Part shown: positions 23,684-27,500 of the stretch, piece after piece
Numbering within the stretch: the stretch's first letter is position 1
Layout of the letters: every line of letters begins with the position of its first letter
Assembly (NCBI GenBank): GCA_009746045.1
Contig: RPFO01000026.1
Span: forward strand, 2,388,547 to 2,416,046
Direction of reading: 5' to 3'
Source: Mesostigma viride
Lineage: Eukaryota > Streptophyta > Mesostigmatophyceae > Mesostigmatales > Mesostigmataceae
DNA length: 27,500 bases
Notes under the pieces: model-generated
Told to the model about the DNA's origin: nothing
What the model saw: only the letters and a program-made list of their open reading frames with translations
Databases searched by the model: none
Program-made: the position numbers and the translations under genes

Positions 23684-24354
23684 CTGCTCACAAGCATGTG
23701 CGAGGCACGATGACAAGCGAAACATCATGGCAACATCATGGCATGTTGGTGGTGGTCAAATAGCTGGGAAGCACATACTTGTGTACGTTGAGTGCACGTG
23801 AATCCAGGAGCGGTGACAGCGAGGGTGAGGTTGTCTGCATGGCACTTCTTGGAAGAGCAGACAGGCCACACCTGCATCAGTGATATAAACCTTGGATTCC
23901 ATTTGTTCTGTCAACATGCATACTTATCACTGCAGCTTTCAACCCAAAGATCATTCGTCCCCAGCACAAGCCGAGGTGCCACAGACAGTGGCACGTCCCA
24001 CAGACAGCCGTTCCCACCTGGCACCACGCAGGCTCCATGGTAATGCTCTATATGACCTGAAAGCAAGACATGCATGGATGCATACCTGGGAAAAGTTGAT
24101 TACATGTCTGCAATAATGAGCAGGGGCCGTAAGGGCAGGAGAAGGAGTTGGATGAAAGACAAGGTGGAGGATGGGGGGGGGGGGAGGCGACTGCACGAAC
24201 AGATAAGGGAGGAAGGGTTGGGTGGGGACGGCACGTGTAGCAGAGGATGGGGTGGGAAAGTGTGTTAGGGGGAGGGGGGGGAGGGGGGCTGGGGGAAGGG
24301 AGTGGCAAGGGCATCCTGTGGTAGTCATGTGCATGCCATCCAGTGAGCTGATAC

Positions 24355-24463
24355 CTTTCCCCTGCCGGGTCGCGCGCTGACTGCGTGATGGACTCCTCAT
24401 CGTGGGTCGGCTCTCCATGCTTGGGAGGCCGCATTTCCGCCAACCTTGAAAACGAGGGTCCAT
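24355..24463 (-). CDS. Exon of the spliced coiled-coil gene (acidic/polar linker)
   Basis: Acceptor CATCTAGCATCAG before 24463 and donor GGGGAAAG|GTATCAG after 24355; 109 bp. Entered in phase 1 it reads DGPSFSRLAEMRPPKHGEPT then HDEESITQSARDPAGE, and leaves in phase 2. There is no stop and composition is polar, suiting a linker. A further 39-bp candidate exon (24018-24056, RSYRALPWSLRGA, phase 2 to 2) could follow; the gene reads through equally well without it. Confidence 0.5.
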
Positions 24464-24849
24464 CTGATGCTAGATGAAGGAGCCACCATGGGAATTGTGG
24501 AATACATGCGGGGCAAGATGCCAGTATATAACCGCAAAAAATTACTACTATCAATTATGTTTTAGATGTTGGGGCTGCCCATGTGGATGTTATGCTAGGC
24601 AGCGCATGACGACGGCCCGGACGACTCTGTGACTTGCATCCTTGATCCTCGCACATGATTTACCCCACATGCCACCAAGTCATTCGTCCGGTGAACCGCG
24701 TGGGTTATACCTCCAGGACAACATGGCTAGCTGCCTGTAGGACCACACATTCAGGAAGGAGACGTTGCGTGGCGCACACACTGTCCACAGCCTCTTCAAA
24801 CAAGGAACAGGCTGGAATGACCGCCTACCTGCCTCATTTACGTTCTTAC

Positions 24850-24891
24850 CAGTAGCTGTCAACAGTAGGGTGTACAGAATCGATTCGGGAA
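24850..24891 (-). CDS. Possible 42-bp micro-exon
   Basis: CATTTCACAG|TTCCCG at 24891 and GCTACTG|GTAAGA after 24850 enclose exactly 14 codons' worth of sequence. It enters and leaves in phase 1, reading VPESILYTLLLTAT, and fits between the 25351-25534 and 24355-24463 exons without changing frame. The splice sites are good, but a hydrophobic insert in a polar linker is unusual; omission also gives a valid frame. Confidence 0.3.
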
Positions 24892-25350
24892 CTGTGAAAT
24901 GCTATCAATCACAACATCAAACATCCTGCAGCATGGTCCAGTTGAGTGACCCATGACACCCATGATGGCTGGGTGCCGCAGGCGACATATTCGACAGCAC
25001 AACACACACAACAAACCTGGTGTGGTGTAGTGTGGTGTGGTGCTGTGGTCTTTAGCGGAGTTCAGCCCACGCCACAGTTTATTACACATCAACCGTGCCT
25101 TACTTGACACCAAAACTGCCTCCGCCATGAGCGACAAACAAGCAAAAAAGTACTCATGGGTCGTCGTTCTTGACTATTCCTGCACCACCACATGATGTGC
25201 TGCATTATTGCTGCACGGGAATGCAGTCCTACTCGACCCACGAAGTTCAAGAATTCAAGAGTTCACGAGCCAGTTGAGCAGTAGCTCAGAAACGCGTGAT
25301 GGCGCTCCTGTCTCATTTCTACCTAGGTGACATACGACAGGGCCACTTAC

Positions 25351-25534
25351 CACGCAGGGGGCGTTCGGGGATGGCACCGGCGTCCGCCTCCGGTTGCGTC
25401 GCCGATGACGACGGCGATGACGTCAGTGTGCCGGAGGATGACGTCGTGCTGGACGTGGTCCCTGGTCCCCCCCTGGTCATAGACTGCAGCGCGTGGAGCT
25501 GCTTCAGGAGCTGGCTAAAGTCCTCGTCTCGCCG
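25351..25534 (-). CDS. Exon: end of coiled coil and Ser/Thr-rich linker
   Basis: Acceptor CATGTGACAG before 25534, canonical donor CTGCGTG|GTAAGTGG after 25351; 184 bp, phase 0 in, phase 1 out. It reads RRDEDFSQLLKQLHALQSM, a helical continuation of the preceding exon, then a Gly/Ser/Thr stretch (SSTTSSSGTLTSSPSSSA) and EADAGAIPERPLR. The heptad-like Leu spacing and GC-rich third positions support a real exon. Confidence 0.6.
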
Positions 25535-25898
25535 CTGTCACATGTCACACACACACACATGAACACAAAGGCAAGCACATATGTCAGGAGCATTGCATGG
25601 GACACGCCAGGACCCACAGCCCCAGCCACCAAGAGGAACAGACAACGTCTTCCAGTGTATCAACTACTTCACCAGTGTATCAATAAATCACATATGGTGG
25701 TTGTGGCGGCGGTAATTATAGTAATGGCAGGGTGGTGGCGGTGGCGGTGGTTGCTGTCGATGTGACGTTGGGTCTACAAGTGAAAACGATGCTGCTGTTG
25801 CTACCGCTCCGGCTGCGTGTGTTTTTGTGCTGCTCGCTTTGTGAGGATGCTGGTGCCATGGTGGCTACGACCACGCTATAAAGGATTGCAGCACTGCC

Positions 25899-26046
25899 GA
25901 TGGCCCAGCAGTTAGGCTGCAAGTTTGAGCTACCCGTGGCCCAGCAGTTAGGCTCCAAGTTTGAGCTACCCATGGCCCAGCAGTTAGGCTCCAAGTTTGA
26001 GCTACCCATGGCCCAGCAGTTAGGCTGCAAGTTTGAGCTACCCATG
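25899..26046. repeat. 36-bp tandem repeat, four copies, in an intron
   Basis: TGGCCCAGCAGTTAGGCTCC + AAGTTTGAGCTACCCA repeats four times with a G/C variant alternating in an A-B-B-A order. It begins 16 bp beyond the donor of the 26062-26238 exon, so it is intronic. The 12-residue frames on both strands are by-products. Confidence 0.9.
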
Positions 26047-26061
26047 GCCCACCGCGCCCAC

Positions 26062-26238
26062 CTCGAGGCACTCCTGCAGGTGACGGTTGCTCGCCCTAAT
26101 GCTGTTCTCTTTGGCCACCAGCGCCTCGGCGGCCCTCGCCCCGTCGTCGGCCAGCGAACGCTGCAGCCGCAGCTCCAGCGCTTCAGCCAGCCGGGCGACC
26201 TCTGCGCGGGTGCTCGCCAGCTCTGATTCGTGCGCCTC
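26062..26238 (-). CDS. Exon coding for a long coiled coil
   Basis: Acceptor CTTCCTTCCTGTCAG before 26238 has a good pyrimidine tract; donor CTCGAG|GTGGGC follows 26062. 177 bp, 59 codons, phase 0 to 0. The translation starts EAHESELASTRAEVARLAEA and is rich in Leu, Ala, Glu and Arg with heptad spacing (LELRLQRSLADDGARAAEAL), ending RHLQECLE. It joins in frame with the 27033-27103 exon (KLSDIK|EAHESE) and with 25534 (LQECLE|RRDEDF), giving a continuous helix. Function unknown; cytoskeletal or basal-body proteins are often of this kind, but nothing here proves it. Confidence 0.65.
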
Positions 26239-26351
26239 CTGACAGGAAGGAAGCCGTAAAGAACAGACAACATGGGGACATCGTTCCAGGTCAATAAAAG
26301 GGTAACCAGAAGGAGATAGTATAAGGTGTAGGGCATACCACTAGTCTAGCT

Positions 26352-26640
26352 TTGATGGCTGTCGTGGACGTGGTGGCAGCGGCGGTGGTTGTGGTGGTTG
26401 TGGTTGTGGTTGTGGTTGTAATGGTGGTGGTTGTGGTTGTGGTTGTCGTGGTGGTGGTGGCGGCGGCGGTGGTGGTGGTGGTGGTGGTGGTGGTGGTGGT
26501 GGTGGTGGTGGTGGTGGTGGTGGTGGTGGTGGTGGTGGTGGTGGTGGTGGTGGTGGTGGTGGTGGTGGGGTGGTGGTGGTGGGGTGGGGTGGGGTGGGGT
26601 GGGGGTGGGGGGGCGGCGGTGGCGGCGGTGGCGGCGGCCG
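26352..26640. repeat. Long (GGT)n microsatellite in an intron
   Basis: About 290 bp of TGG/GGT repeats with TTG-, CGG- and GGGGT-variant ends. It lies in the 794-bp intron between 26239 and 27032 and gives meaningless Val, Trp, Pro and Thr runs in all frames. Confidence 0.95.
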
Positions 26641-27032
26641 AGGTAATGGTGATGATGATGGTGGTGGTGAGGGACGGTGATGGCGACGACATAACAATGA
26701 CGACTACGATTATGATTTCAAAGCTCCCGGCAAGAAGAAGCGCGAGCACAGCCGTTGCTAAACATGACAGCTCCTTTCCAAACTCCCCACTAAACTGACT
26801 ATGATGCACCAGACCTTTCTTATCTCAAGTGCATCCTTGTTGCCTATACATCCTGTTGGCATATTTACATCATACGCAGTATATCATATGCCTGTCTTGC
26901 CACTCCTGCTTCAGTAGTTAGGTCTTAATTAACAAATGCTCATCACAAGCGCCCCACCCACCTCTACGGCGTCGCAAGCCAAACCCCTTCTTGAAATTCG
27001 GAAATGTTGCTTGACGTTGCTCAGCCACCTAC

Positions 27033-27103
27033 TTTGATATCGCTGAGCTTCTGCTCATAGCTGCGTGCGACGTGGGCCGGTTCCAGCTCCAGTTGGCGCA
27101 TGG
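27033..27103 (-). CDS. First visible exon of the minus-strand coiled-coil gene
   Basis: Acceptor TTTTGAGCCTCAG before 27103, donor GATATCAAA|GTAGGTGG after 27033; 71 bp, entry phase 1 (two bases complete a codon), exit phase 0. It reads MRQLELEPAHVARSYEQKLS then DIK, amphipathic and charged. The Met need not be the start. Upstream exons must lie beyond 27500, because 27104-27500 shows only intron-like DNA with a CA/TG run and a G-rich tract (27387-27431). Confidence 0.55.
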
Positions 27104-27500
27104 CTGAGGCTCAAAAGGTGTGTGTGGTTTGTTGACAGAGGAAAAACAGGGGGGTCTTTCAATCGGGGGTCCAAGCATGTCTTGTGGGTAGTGCAAAGCA
27201 CACTGCTTGCCCAAGTAATGCATTGTCAGTATGTGGCCTTAACTGAGAAAGCTATCATGCGTCGTAACCATAGGGTCACTAACAACAGGGGCTACTCCCG
27301 CAGCAGAAATGAACACTGGTAGCAGCATCATACCAACCAGGCGTGGCAAGCCCCATCAAAAGACCCAAGCTCATGGGTGGATGGTGTGTCTATGTGTGTG
27401 TGTGAGAGGGGGAGGGGGGGGGAGAGGGGGGATGCTAACTGTGAAGTTATTTTTAGCTTACATTCCTAATACATAATAACTACAAGGTAGCCATGTCAAC

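Noticed and set aside
25716-26336. 206-codon minus-strand ORF with GSSNLQPNCWA repeats
   Set aside because: It runs in a different frame through the coiled-coil exon and the intronic 36-bp repeats; the exon model with splice sites explains the region better.
26291-26809. Poly-Val, poly-Trp, poly-Pro and poly-Thr ORFs
   Set aside because: Produced by the (GGT)n microsatellite in a proposed intron.

Overview
The window looks like nuclear DNA of a eukaryote, most likely a green alga of the chlorophyte/volvocalean type. The reasons are GC-rich exons between GT-AG introns at the right end, a Ser-Pro/Pro-rich coding fragment in the style of algal cell-wall proteins, LINE ORF1 and RT remnants, many minisatellites, and a large intronless transposase-like ORF. 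The lineage is inferred from style; no marker gene confirms it. There are no prokaryotic operons, rRNAs or clear tRNAs.

Left third (1-5.5 kb): layered repeats. A 545-bp near-perfect hairpin (1-545) is followed by an inverted-repeat element (arms 592-673 and 2672-2786). That element was later invaded by a 232-bp MITE (675-906) and by a 5'-truncated ORF1-only LINE on the minus strand (920-2240, flanked by an exact 11-bp target-site duplication). A second, unrelated LINE on the minus strand (about 3345-5540) carries a broken reverse transcriptase and a (TTAC)n tail.

Centre (6.3-14.1 kb): a divergent gene pair. On the minus strand is a PHD-finger protein with a polyQ/Pro-rich tail (6288-8530), broken only by a frameshift at a C10 run. 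On the plus strand is a 1446-aa transposase-like protein (9727-14067) with an RNase-H/DDE-like core, a run of 50 consecutive aspartates coded by pure GAT repeats, and Arg-rich repeats. A higher-order minisatellite (about 8690-9307) lies between them. This pair is the best candidate for an undescribed system: possibly the cargo and transposase of a large DNA transposon. I could not find its ends.

Right-centre (14.1-19.3 kb): gene-poor DNA, then a second plus-strand copy of the ORF1-only LINE (about 16501-18466) between inverted arms, then a short element with 85-93-bp direct repeats and a tRNA T-arm-like sequence.

Right third (19.3-27.5 kb): probable host DNA on the minus strand. A spliced gene enters from beyond 27.5 kb and can be followed by phase-compatible exons (27033-27103, 26062-26238, 25351-25534, perhaps 24850-24891, 24355-24463, 23490-23683, perhaps 20783-20868). 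It would encode a coiled-coil protein with a Ser/Thr linker and a Cys/His zinc-binding-like tail. Its last proposed intron (2.6 kb) holds a 30-bp minisatellite, six tandem copies of a repeat built around a 22-nt perfect palindrome, and an exactly symmetric 730-bp palindrome made of two inverted copies of a captured gene fragment. Downstream on the same strand is a Ser/Pro/Gly-rich ORF (19308-20282).
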